Source: Clostridia bacterium (lineage in GTDB: Bacteria > Bacillota > Clostridia > Oscillospirales > CAG-272). From it: a DNA stretch of 64,000 nt. The notes beneath the pieces were generated by a model. It was not told where the DNA came from, ran no database searches, and was given only the letters and a program-made list of their open reading frames with translations. Shown here in pieces: positions 9,707 to 16,788 of the stretch. The translations under genes and the position numbers were made by a program. Each line of letters opens with the position of its first letter. The first letter of the stretch is position 1. The DNA lies in contig JAFTUH010000044.1 in assembly GCA_017466375.1 (NCBI GenBank), positions 21,153-85,152 on the forward strand, in the 5' to 3' direction.

Positions 9707-10492
9707 TTACACATATTCGCTCGGGCAGACACCTTTGAAATTTTTAAACGCCCGACTGAAATAGTACGTATTGGCATACCCCGTCTTCTGCGCGATCTGA
9801 TGTATCCTGTACTGCTTCGTTTTCAAAAGATCGCATGCGTAGTCCATCTTTTTGGCAATGATGTAGCGATTCGGGGACATCCCGAAATGCCTGTGAAACA
9901 GCTTAATCATATACGTTTGACTGATACCGCAGAGCGACGCAAGGTCGGCGCAATCCACATCCGTCTTGGTGAAGTGATCGTCAATGTAAGCGACAGCGGG
10001 CAAAATCTGCCGGTAGGTGTCGCTTGAAGTGTAGGTACTCTCCGCCTTCTGCATTTCGGCAAAAATCTCATACAGCAGAGACATACATCTGCAGTAGTAT
10101 CCGCTGTGCTTATAATACCAGCATTTCTGCATTTTTTCAAACAGTGCCTTGAGTTTCGGGTGTATACTGTAGCGCTTCACAAGGATCTCCTTTGCAATCG
10201 GCACATCCGTTGTAAACGCGACGTTGATGCTCTCGCCGGGCTCTGTAATATCGGCGCTGTAATTCGTTTTAGCAGGCAAATCTGCAAAATTCGGCGTAAA
10301 ACGGATATCGCCCACAGTTTCAATCACCGTTTTCGCCCCGACAGTAACGCACGCTTCCCCACTCAGCTTGTACAAAATCTGACAATAATGTACGTTGTCC
10401 GTTCCGTACTTTTCATACGTCACGCCCGGTCTGCTTATCAGATGATTGACGTAAATAATATCCGTTATCTTGATCTGTTCTCTGTTTATCAC
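9707..10492 (-). CDS. AraC-family regulator divergent from glycyl radical enzyme
   Basis: A 261-residue protein with an N-terminal cupin-like sensing region and a C-terminal pair of helix-turn-helix motifs (LASLCGISQTYMIKLFHRHF and IAQKTGYANTYYFSRAFKNF), ending PSEYV as is usual for AraC/XylS proteins. It is transcribed away from the glycyl radical enzyme gene, with 168 bases between the two starts, which suggests it controls that gene in response to the enzyme's substrate. The ligand is unknown. Confidence 0.9.
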   Translation of the reverse strand: MINREQIKITDIIYVNHLISRPGVTYEKYGTDNVHYCQILYKLSGEACVTVGAKTVIETVGDIRFTPNFADLPAKTNYSADITEPGESINVAFTTDVPIAKEILVKRYSIHPKLKALFEKMQKCWYYKHSGYYCRCMSLLYEIFAEMQKAESTYTSSDTYRQILPAVAYIDDHFTKTDVDCADLASLCGISQTYMIKLFHRHFGMSPNRYIIAKKMDYACDLLKTKQYRIHQIAQKTGYANTYYFSRAFKNFKGVCPSEYV

Positions 10493-10601
10493 CGTTTTCC
10501 CTCCGTTCCCGTCTCACTTTATTTATAGCATAGATCTGTGCACAAATCAATAGTTGCCTCGATTTTTAGTTTAAAAAAGTGTAAAAATGAAAATTCTTTT
10601 A

Positions 10602-10639
10602 TTTCATTTTCCCGACACACGTGATATGATACGCGTATC
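10602..10639 (+). promoter_or_regulatory. Possible promoter and operator for glycyl radical enzyme
   Basis: TATGAT at 10625-10630 with a weak -35 TTTCAT at 10602-10607 (17-base spacer). A perfect 12-bp palindrome GATACGCGTATC (10628-10639) and CACGTG (10618-10623) overlap this site and could be regulator binding sites. Confidence 0.45.
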
Positions 10640-10660
10640 AAAAGGCGAGGAGGCAAAAAC

Positions 10661-12796
10661 TTGACCGAACGAATCAAGCGAATGGTCGATCACATTCTTA
10701 AAGAGACAATCTACCCGCCGGCTGTGGAGATCGAGTACGATCGCGCCGATTTTCTGCTGACGGATACGCACCGCGAAACAAAGCGGCTGTGTGAATACAT
10801 CCTTGCGCAGCCGATCCGTATCCCCGAAGAAGCCCGTCTCGCGGGAATGTTAAAATTCGGTAAATTCCCGTATCCTGCTGATTTCATGTCCAAGCACGGC
10901 ATGCGGTACGCGGGAGATCTGTTTGCCCATTTCCGGTCGTACAACAACGCCAATCCACCGTTTGAGGATTTCAAGTTCTGGGAGTGGCAGCACGCGACTG
11001 CTGACTATAAAAAATTCATCGAACTCGGCACGGAGGGCATCAAGGAACAAATCGCGCTTTCCCTCAGAAAGCACGGAGGAGATGCCGAAAAGACGGAATT
11101 TCTGCTCGCCTGCCGTATGCTTTGCGACGCGATCGCGGACAGGGCAGACAATTATGCCGAAAAGTGTATCGCCATGGCGGACGAAGCGGACGCAGACAGA
11201 CGGGCGGAGCTTCTGCGACTTTCGGATATCCTCCACCGTGTTCCCCGCTATCCGGCTCGCAATTTTTATGAGGCTGTACAGTGTCTCTATTTCTGTTTTG
11301 ATTTTCTGCCTGACAGTCTCGGTCTGCCCGACCGCTGGCTTTATAAATATTACCGGCAGGATATCGGCAGCGGTACGATTACGGAGGATTTTGCCAAAGA
11401 GCTTCTGCAGGAGCTTTACATCAAGATTCAGAGCTACACGCCGCTGGACGGTCATTTTTACCGCGGCGGACAGTGCAATTTCTCCCTCGGAGGCTATACA
11501 GTGGACGGCGAGGACGGCTACAACGATTTCTCCGAGCTGCTGCTCACGTCCCTGCTCGATCTTCCCCTGTACATTCCCGAGGTGACGTTCCGATGGACGA
11601 AAAAGACACCGACGGCACTTCTCTCGCATATACTGGATCTTTCGCGCAAAGATAAAAACGGACGGATCGCCTTTGTCAGCGACGAGGCAAAAATCCCGCT
11701 GATGACCGAACTGTGCGAAATCCCGTGGGAGGAGGCTGTCGAATACGTCACGGTCGGGTGCAACGCAATCGCCCTCTCCGGCGGTATGATGTACAGCTCC
11801 GGTCACGCAAATCTGACAAAGGCACTCCATGACACGCTGTATACAGAAAGAGATTCCATTCTCAAGGCGGACACCTTTGAGGCGTTCAGGACAATCTTTG
11901 AGAAGCATCTGCGCAGACTGCTGGAGCGGAATATCGAGGTCGGCGACAAATTCGTAACGCACGCCGCACGGGACGAATGTGTGTTAGGCAGTCTGTTCAT
12001 GCGCGGCTGCATCGAAAGCGGTATCTCGATGACAAAAGGCGGTGCAATCGGCTTTGCGGATTTTCCAGGCGACGGACTTATGTGCACGATTGATTCCCTC
12101 GCAGTCATCCGTCAGTTCGTATACGACGAAAAAACGGTTACGGCAGAAGTGCTATTGGACGCACTTGAACACAACTGGGAGGGACACGAAGATCTCCGGC
12201 AGATGATCCTCAAACAGGCGAAATTCTTCGGCAACGACGACGAAGAAACAAACGAAATCGCCAGGTGGATCACGACGTACGTTGCCACGTTTGCCAAAAA
12301 ACGGACAGATGCGCTCGGAAAGCATTTCATCGGCATTATCGCACCTGGTTACGGCGATTACAACACGTATTTCGGGCGTGTCACCGGTGCAACTCCCGAC
12401 GGAAGATATGCAGGAGAATCGTTCGGCGTAATCGGTGCCGGACAGACGGGCGGCAAGGACAGAAACGGGCTGACCGCCCTGCTCAATTCCGTCGCAAAAT
12501 ACGATCCGATGCATTTCTACAGCGGGATTACCGTAACAAACGTGAATCTGGATGCACCGCTTCTGTATGACGATGCGCACTTCCCGAAAACGGTAAAGCT
12601 GATCGAAACGTATCTGGCAAACGGAGGGGCACAGCTGCAGCTCAACACGGTCAATGCTGAGGAGCTACTTGATGCCAAAGAACACCCCGATAACTACAAA
12701 AATCTCCGCGTGCGCGTCAGCGGTTATTCGGATTTTTTCACCCGCATGGAGGAAGAGCGGCAGGACAACATCATCGCACGGACAATTCTGAAATAG
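10661..12796 (+). CDS. Glycyl radical enzyme of unknown substrate (PFL-like)
   Basis: A 711-residue enzyme of the pyruvate formate-lyase/diol dehydratase superfamily, starting with TTG at 10661 behind GGCGAGGAGG. The C-terminal glycyl radical loop RVSGYSDFF puts the radical on Gly688. The active-site loop is TVGCNAIA with a single Cys367. Eliminating members of the family normally have GC-x-E, with the Glu two residues after the Cys; here that place is Ala. PFL itself has two adjacent cysteines. It is shorter than most relatives (780-850 residues). No radical-SAM activase is encoded in the window, so activation must come in trans. The adjacent AraC gene suggests substrate induction. Confidence 0.88.
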   Translation: MTERIKRMVDHILKETIYPPAVEIEYDRADFLLTDTHRETKRLCEYILAQPIRIPEEARLAGMLKFGKFPYPADFMSKHGMRYAGDLFAHFRSYNNANPPFEDFKFWEWQHATADYKKFIELGTEGIKEQIALSLRKHGGDAEKTEFLLACRMLCDAIADRADNYAEKCIAMADEADADRRAELLRLSDILHRVPRYPARNFYEAVQCLYFCFDFLPDSLGLPDRWLYKYYRQDIGSGTITEDFAKELLQELYIKIQSYTPLDGHFYRGGQCNFSLGGYTVDGEDGYNDFSELLLTSLLDLPLYIPEVTFRWTKKTPTALLSHILDLSRKDKNGRIAFVSDEAKIPLMTELCEIPWEEAVEYVTVGCNAIALSGGMMYSSGHANLTKALHDTLYTERDSILKADTFEAFRTIFEKHLRRLLERNIEVGDKFVTHAARDECVLGSLFMRGCIESGISMTKGGAIGFADFPGDGLMCTIDSLAVIRQFVYDEKTVTAEVLLDALEHNWEGHEDLRQMILKQAKFFGNDDEETNEIARWITTYVATFAKKRTDALGKHFIGIIAPGYGDYNTYFGRVTGATPDGRYAGESFGVIGAGQTGGKDRNGLTALLNSVAKYDPMHFYSGITVTNVNLDAPLLYDDAHFPKTVKLIETYLANGGAQLQLNTVNAEELLDAKEHPDNYKNLRVRVSGYSDFFTRMEEERQDNIIARTILK

Positions 12797-12803
12797 GAAA
12801 CAA

Positions 12804-12828
12804 AAAACGGGCTGTATGCCCGTTTTCT
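12804..12828. terminator. Bidirectional terminator between glycyl radical enzyme and cysK
   Basis: Nine-base arms AAAACGGGC (12804-12812) and GCCCGTTTT (12818-12826) between convergent genes. Confidence 0.85.
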
Positions 12829-13751
12829 TATTGATACAGTTCCGTAGACAAATACCGATCGCCCGCATCGGGACAGAGCGCGACAACGCGCTTCCCTGCC
12901 ATATCGGGACGTGCGGCGATTACGGCGGCAGCATGCAAAGCCGCGCCCGAGGAGATACCGAGCAAAATTCCGTCCCGCTTTGCAACCTCGCGTGCGGCTT
13001 CATACGCCTCCTCCGCGGATACGGGAAGCACCTCATCCAGAACGGACGTATCCAGCACATCCGGCACAAATCCGGCACCGATTCCCTGCAGTTTATGCGC
13101 GCCCGGTTTGCCTCCCGTAAGAACGGCAGATGTATCCGGCTCGACACCGATGATGCGGACAGCGGAATTTTTTTCTTTCAGATACCGACCAACGCCCGTG
13201 ATCGTACCGCCCGTGCCGACACCGGCAACAAATGCGGCGATCTCCCCTGCCGTATCCTCCCAAATCTCGGGACCGGTCGTCTCGTAATGCGCCCGTGCAT
13301 TCGCCGGATTGCCGAACTGATCGGGGATAAAGCTGTTCGGAATCCCGGCGGCGAGCTCTTTCGCTTTCGCTACCGATCCGGTCATGCCTTCCGCGCCGGG
13401 TGTGAGGACAAGCTGTGCTCCGTACGCGGCGAGCAGGGTGCGGCGCTCCGCGCTCATTGTCTCGGGCATCGTGAGGATCACGCGGTAACCGCGGGCGGCT
13501 GAAACGGCGGCAAGTCCGATTCCCGTATTGCCGCTGGTCGGTTCGATGATCGTGGCTCCCGGCTTCAGAATCCCGCGTGCCTCCGCGTCATCGATCATGG
13601 CACGTGCCACGCGATCCTTTGCACTGCCTGCCGGATTGAACGATTCCAGCTTGGCGGCGATCGGCAAAGCGATCCCGCGTGCTTTGGAAAATCCGCCGAG
13701 TGCAACCAAAGGCGTGCCGCCGATCAATGTTTCAAAAGAAGAATGAATCAT
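12828..13751 (-). CDS. cysK: Cysteine synthase (O-acetylserine sulfhydrylase)
   Basis: A 307-residue PLP enzyme forming cysteine from O-acetylserine and sulfide. The PLP lysine lies in NPAGSAKDR, the substrate loop in TSGNTG, and the phosphate-binding loop in GVGTGGTITGVG; the C-terminal GISSGAA is also present. I chose the ATG at 13749-13751, 8 bases after AGAGG; upstream in-frame starts would add about 50 unrelated residues. An inverted repeat (13793-13818) lies in the 5' region. It is monocistronic. Confidence 0.95.
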   Translation of the reverse strand: MIHSSFETLIGGTPLVALGGFSKARGIALPIAAKLESFNPAGSAKDRVARAMIDDAEARGILKPGATIIEPTSGNTGIGLAAVSAARGYRVILTMPETMSAERRTLLAAYGAQLVLTPGAEGMTGSVAKAKELAAGIPNSFIPDQFGNPANARAHYETTGPEIWEDTAGEIAAFVAGVGTGGTITGVGRYLKEKNSAVRIIGVEPDTSAVLTGGKPGAHKLQGIGAGFVPDVLDTSVLDEVLPVSAEEAYEAAREVAKRDGILLGISSGAALHAAAVIAARPDMAGKRVVALCPDAGDRYLSTELYQ

Positions 13752-13792
13752 ACGAAAAACCTCTCGTAAAGCATAATTTTCAAAATCCGTTA

Positions 13793-13818
13793 GCCGCATA
13801 AATCCGGCCGTATGCGGC
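13793..13818. repeat. Inverted repeat upstream of cysK
   Basis: Arms GCCGCATA (13793-13800) and TATGCGGC (13811-13818). It lies about 40 bases upstream of the cysK start, as an operator or leader hairpin. No known riboswitch motif was recognised. Confidence 0.4.
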
Positions 13819-13932
13819 ATACTACTACCGTACCCTTTGTGAGGCAACCACACGGCGGGATTCCGCCAAAAACGTCGGTTCCTTCCCCGGAATCCGTCGG
13901 ACAAAAACGTGGGGAGAAAGCATCACACGCAC

Positions 13933-14060
13933 ATGAACAACCAGAATCAGAACAACAACAACCAGAACAAAGCGCAGAATCAGAACCAGAATCAGAACCA
14001 GAACAAGGCACAGAACAACCAGAATCAGAACAATAACCAGAACAAGGCGCAGAACAACAA
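13933..14060. repeat. Low-complexity CAGAA-type repeat tract
   Basis: Tandem imperfect 6-base units (CAGAAT, CAGAAC, AACAAC) run through the small ORF. Such tracts are prone to length change by slippage. Confidence 0.7.
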
Positions 14061-14067
14061 TCACTAA
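13933..14067 (+). CDS. Small Asn/Gln-rich protein
   Basis: A 44-residue ORF made almost only of Asn and Gln with three NKAQ blocks, ending NNNH. Translation could start at ATG 13933 (GGGGAG about 16 bases upstream) or at GTG 13909. A hairpin follows it (14091-14117). The same DNA is open in another forward frame (Glu/Gln/Pro-rich, starting 13812) because of the short-period CAGAAC/CAGAAT repeat, so the frame is not certain. Small N/Q-rich proteins of this kind occur in spore-forming Clostridia, but no function is known to me. Confidence 0.5.
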   Translation: MNNQNQNNNNQNKAQNQNQNQNQNKAQNNQNQNNNQNKAQNNNH

Positions 14068-14090
14068 ATAAGCGACCTGCACATGGGTAC

Positions 14091-14117
14091 CAAAAGCCAC
14101 GCTCGCCGTGGCTTTTG
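14091..14117 (+). terminator. Hairpin after Asn/Gln-rich ORF
   Basis: Ten-base arms CAAAAGCCAC (14091-14100) and GTGGCTTTTG (14108-14117), extended by one G-C pair. The T run is short, so termination strength is uncertain. Confidence 0.55.
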
Positions 14118-14144
14118 TCATGCGCACAAAATTTCCGATTGACC

Positions 14145-14173
14145 TTGATTTATCCGCCGATCTGTGGTATAAT
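14145..14173 (+). promoter_or_regulatory. Promoter of tRNA-Arg
   Basis: TTGATT (14145-14150), 17-base spacer, TATAAT (14168-14173), about 74 bases upstream of the tRNA. Confidence 0.75.
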
Positions 14174-14246
14174 ACGATTCGGCAAGCGGTACAGTATCAG
14201 TATACCGCATATTCTTTGCCAAATGATGAACACAGCAAAAAAATCC

Positions 14247-14321
14247 GTCCCCATAGTTAAACGGATATAACAAACCCCTCCTAAGGGTTAGTTAGAGGTT
14301 CGATTCCCCTTGGGGACGCCA
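14247..14321 (+). tRNA. tRNA-Arg (anticodon CCT)
   Basis: Acceptor arms GTCCCCA and TGGGGAC pair fully. The anticodon stem AACCC/GGGTT encloses CTCCTAA, giving anticodon CCT. The T loop is TTCGATT. CCA is encoded (14319-14321). A terminator follows directly. Confidence 0.95.
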
Positions 14322-14352
14322 AAAGGCAGGACATGTCCTGCCTTTTTTGTTT
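14321..14352 (+). terminator. Terminator of tRNA-Arg
   Basis: Arms AAAAGGCAGGA (14321-14331) and TCCTGCCTTTT (14336-14346), then a T-rich tail. Confidence 0.9.
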
Positions 14353-14410
14353 TTCTCCATGCGCTTTTTCGCTGAATTTTCACACATCGTGTCCGCTTCG
14401 CGCCGAATAT

Positions 14411-14965
14411 TCAACTGACAAGACGGCGGAGGATGGTGCTTAGCGGCAGAATCAGCAGTCCCACGCAGAAATTCCCGACAGTGTGAACAAGATCAAACGG
14501 AATCCCCGCCGCGATCCACGCGAGCATGGCGGACAGATCCATCTTTGCAATGATTGCCCATGCGGGTGCGTACAGTGCGCCGAACGCGAGCCCGTGGAGT
14601 GCACAGACAACGGGATACACAACCGCCGAAACGGAACGCGGCATATTTTTCGGCAGGAGCATCGTGACGCCCCAAAGAACCGTCCATATGTAAAGATACG
14701 GCATCCACCACACGTTGAATCCGGCATACAGCCCGTTCAGAAGCACGTACAGATAAATCGGGATCAGCGCTTTTTTACGGAAGACAATCGTATACGTTAC
14801 CGTGAGCATTCCGAGCAGGTGAATGTTCGGCAGCGCCTCCATCACGATTTTCGAGACGAACATAACCGCAGCGAGCATCGCAAAAATGACCATCTCCCGT
14901 ATCCGTCGGGTGCGGATTTCCACCGCCCTCTGCGGTCGCGGATTACTTGGAGTAGACGAGTTCAT
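14411..14965 (-). CDS. ECF transporter S component (probably cobalamin-related)
   Basis: A 184-residue, strongly hydrophobic protein with about five membrane segments after a basic N-terminus (RTRRIREMVIFAMLAAVMF), the layout of substrate-binding S components of energy-coupling-factor importers. Its start overlaps the end of the DUF4430 lipoprotein gene by 23 bases, so the two are co-translated. Both lie downstream of a cobalamin riboswitch, which makes cobalamin or a precursor the likely cargo (inference). The shared EcfT/EcfA subunits are not in the window. Confidence 0.8.
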   Translation of the reverse strand: MNSSTPSNPRPQRAVEIRTRRIREMVIFAMLAAVMFVSKIVMEALPNIHLLGMLTVTYTIVFRKKALIPIYLYVLLNGLYAGFNVWWMPYLYIWTVLWGVTMLLPKNMPRSVSAVVYPVVCALHGLAFGALYAPAWAIIAKMDLSAMLAWIAAGIPFDLVHTVGNFCVGLLILPLSTILRRLVS

Positions 14966-15368
14966 ACGCGTCGCCGTCAGCGATCACGGTGGAATCCACG
15001 CCAGTCATCATGTACTCGCCGCCTTTATAGAAGCCCCAGTAGCTCTGATCGACGTCGTAATCGGCGGTGATGCCGTTGACCTGCTTGATATAGAGGCCGA
15101 ACTCGCTGTCCTCACCCGCGATCAGCCCGTGTGCGAGCAGTGCCTCACCGAGCGTTTCGGCATCGGTGTGGATCGTGAAGGTGATTGCCTTCTCCCCCGC
15201 TTTCACCTGTACGGTGACGGTCTTAGCGCCCTCGCCGAATTCGGTATCGGTCTGATACGCGGCATTCTCCCAGAGTCCCTCCGGCTTTTCCTCTCCGCAG
15301 GCAGTGAAGGAGAAGAGGCATACAAATACGAGGACGAGAGCAATTACGGAATACGCAGTTTTTTTCAT
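14943..15368 (-). CDS. DUF4430 lipoprotein, probable cobalamin capture protein
   Basis: A 141-residue lipoprotein starting at ATG 15366-15368 behind AAAGGAAAT. The signal peptide ends in a lipobox FTAC with Cys24. The mature part has the DUF4430 pattern (TLGEALLAHGLI, a central YWGFYKGGEYM, and a D-x-Y near the end), the fold also found in intrinsic factor and transcobalamin C-terminal domains. Such proteins commonly sit outside the membrane next to vitamin importers. It is first in an operon with the S component, under a riboswitch. Confidence 0.85.
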   Translation of the reverse strand: MKKTAYSVIALVLVFVCLFSFTACGEEKPEGLWENAAYQTDTEFGEGAKTVTVQVKAGEKAITFTIHTDAETLGEALLAHGLIAGEDSEFGLYIKQVNGITADYDVDQSYWGFYKGGEYMMTGVDSTVIADGDAYELVYSK

Positions 15369-15408
15369 GGTTTGATTTCCTTTCGTTTTGTAAAATCCAC
15401 AAAAGGAT

Positions 15409-15435
15409 AAAACAAAAGCACCCTTCCACGGGTGC
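15409..15435 (-). terminator. Riboswitch expression-platform terminator
   Basis: On the minus strand GCACCC, loop of 6, GGGTGC (15418-15435), followed by TTTTGTTTT. It lies between the aptamer and the DUF4430 start, so ligand binding probably causes early termination. Confidence 0.75.
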
Positions 15436-15439
15436 GGAT

Positions 15440-15665
15440 CGGTACGGCGAAAAAGGATACCCTGCCCGTATCCTGCCGTCCTCCCTGCTCTCCCGCTTTG
15501 CCCAAGAGCCTTCTGTGAGGCACAGACCGATAAGCATTCCGACTTGAGAAGCATCGCTTCAGTTACGGTAATGGCTGTTGCCGCGGATTTGCACCGCGAT
15601 TTCCTTATCCCCGAACGGATCACTCCGCCCGATTGCCGGGGAATCCCCCGACCGATCTGCGTTTA
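15440..15665 (-). ncRNA. Cobalamin riboswitch
   Basis: The minus strand carries the conserved core GGTGCAAATCCGCGG, followed by GTAACTG and the B12-box-like AAGTCGGAATGC, in the order expected for a cobalamin aptamer. The spacing to a terminator and to a DUF4430/ECF operon agrees. The exact 5' and 3' ends are estimates. Confidence 0.85.
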
Positions 15666-15682
15666 TTCTTTTATGCACTGAT

Positions 15683-15711
15683 ATTGTACCACATTTCCCC
15701 CCGCTATGCAA
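15683..15711 (-). promoter_or_regulatory. Promoter of the riboswitch operon
   Basis: Minus strand TTGCAT (15706-15711), 17-base spacer, TACAAT (15683-15688), just upstream of the aptamer. Confidence 0.8.
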
Positions 15712-15815
15712 GGGGATTTGAAAAAATCGCCGCGGCCGTATACCGTTGTGTTTCAGCACAAAATCAGATGACGCTTTTTATGGAAAATGCACATCCTGTT
15801 TCCAACAATATTCAA

Positions 15816-15844
15816 TTGCATTTCGTTGTATGTTGTATTATAAT
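15816..15844 (+). promoter_or_regulatory. Promoter of AraC gene
   Basis: TTGCAT (15816-15821), 17-base spacer, TATAAT (15839-15844), about 50 bases before the start codon. Confidence 0.75.
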
Positions 15845-15892
15845 GATATTACAGTTGTTCAAATTACTCGTCCGAAAGGAGTTGATCCGAAA

Positions 15893-16747
15893 ATGCCGCC
15901 GCTTCGCGAAAAGCCGGTAACCAATCAGCGGTTGAAACCGATAAACCCCGTCGTTTGCGGATACCACTCCTGTGACAAATCCCATCCGTTCGGCCCTGCA
16001 ACGAGACATTTTTGGCTTTTGCATTTTGTTGTATCCGGATACGGTTCTTTTCAGACCGCACGCGGAACGTACAAGGTAGGACCGGGCGACGTATTCATCA
16101 TTCGTCCGTATGATATCACGTACTACGTTTCCGACAAGGATGATCCGTGGACGTATCTCTGGATCGGATTCACCTCTGATATTCCTCTGCCGCATCCGAT
16201 TGTGTCGGCGGATATGATTCACGCACCATATCTTCAAAAGCTGTTCACCAACGCATTTGAAACGAATCTGTTTGAAAAAACGAATCCGATGGCGGGCGCG
16301 TACGAGCACTACCTGTGCGGCATTCTCTGGCAGATCTTCGGACTCCTCATGCGCGACAACGTGAGCACGAAGTCCGCGGCCGAAAACTACGTCCGTGCCG
16401 CGATCAGTATCATTGAGGCGGAGTATTCCACCGATTTGAACGTCTCCTCCATCGCGGAGCGTCTGCACCTCAACCGCAGCTATTTTTCGGAGATTTTCCG
16501 ACAGATCACAGGCATATCTCCGCATAAATATCTGACCGATTACCGCATGCGGTGTGCGGAAGAGCTGCTTACAACACACAAGTGCAACGTAACTGTCACG
16601 GCACACTCCGTCGGATATCCGGATGTATTCGCGTTCTCCCGTGCGTACAAGCATCATTTCGGGCACGCGCCGACACAGCCGCCTCCGGAAAACGCCGCAC
16701 AGCAAAAGGTCAAAGACGAGCTTCCGTTCAAAATTGAAACAGAATAA
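15893..16747 (+). CDS. AraC-family regulator near GH35 gene
   Basis: A 284-residue protein starting at ATG 15893, 11 bases after AAAGGAG. It has an N-terminal cupin (GTYKVGPGDVFIIRP) and C-terminal helix-turn-helix pair (IAERLHLNRSYFSEIFRQIT and AHSVGYPDVFAFSRAYKHHF). It is convergent with the beta-galactosidase gene and shares a terminator with it. The cupin-plus-HTH layout is typical of regulators of sugar-use genes, so the GH35 gene is a reasonable target (inference). Confidence 0.9.
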   Translation: MPPLREKPVTNQRLKPINPVVCGYHSCDKSHPFGPATRHFWLLHFVVSGYGSFQTARGTYKVGPGDVFIIRPYDITYYVSDKDDPWTYLWIGFTSDIPLPHPIVSADMIHAPYLQKLFTNAFETNLFEKTNPMAGAYEHYLCGILWQIFGLLMRDNVSTKSAAENYVRAAISIIEAEYSTDLNVSSIAERLHLNRSYFSEIFRQITGISPHKYLTDYRMRCAEELLTTHKCNVTVTAHSVGYPDVFAFSRAYKHHFGHAPTQPPPENAAQQKVKDELPFKIETE

Positions 16748-16754
16748 GCCAAAA

Positions 16755-16787
16755 CAGCACCTCCGGATTCGGAAGTGCTGCTTTTTT
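16755..16787. terminator. Bidirectional terminator between AraC and GH35 genes
   Basis: Eleven-base imperfect arms (16755-16765 and 16770-16780) followed by CTTTTTT. Confidence 0.85.
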
Positions 16788-16788
16788 A

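Noticed and set aside
13812..14036. 74-codon Glu/Gln/Pro-rich frame over the CAGAA repeat
   Set aside because: Probably the alternative reading of the repeat; its start overlaps the cysK leader hairpin and has no ribosome binding site. The Asn/Gln frame is preferred but not proven.
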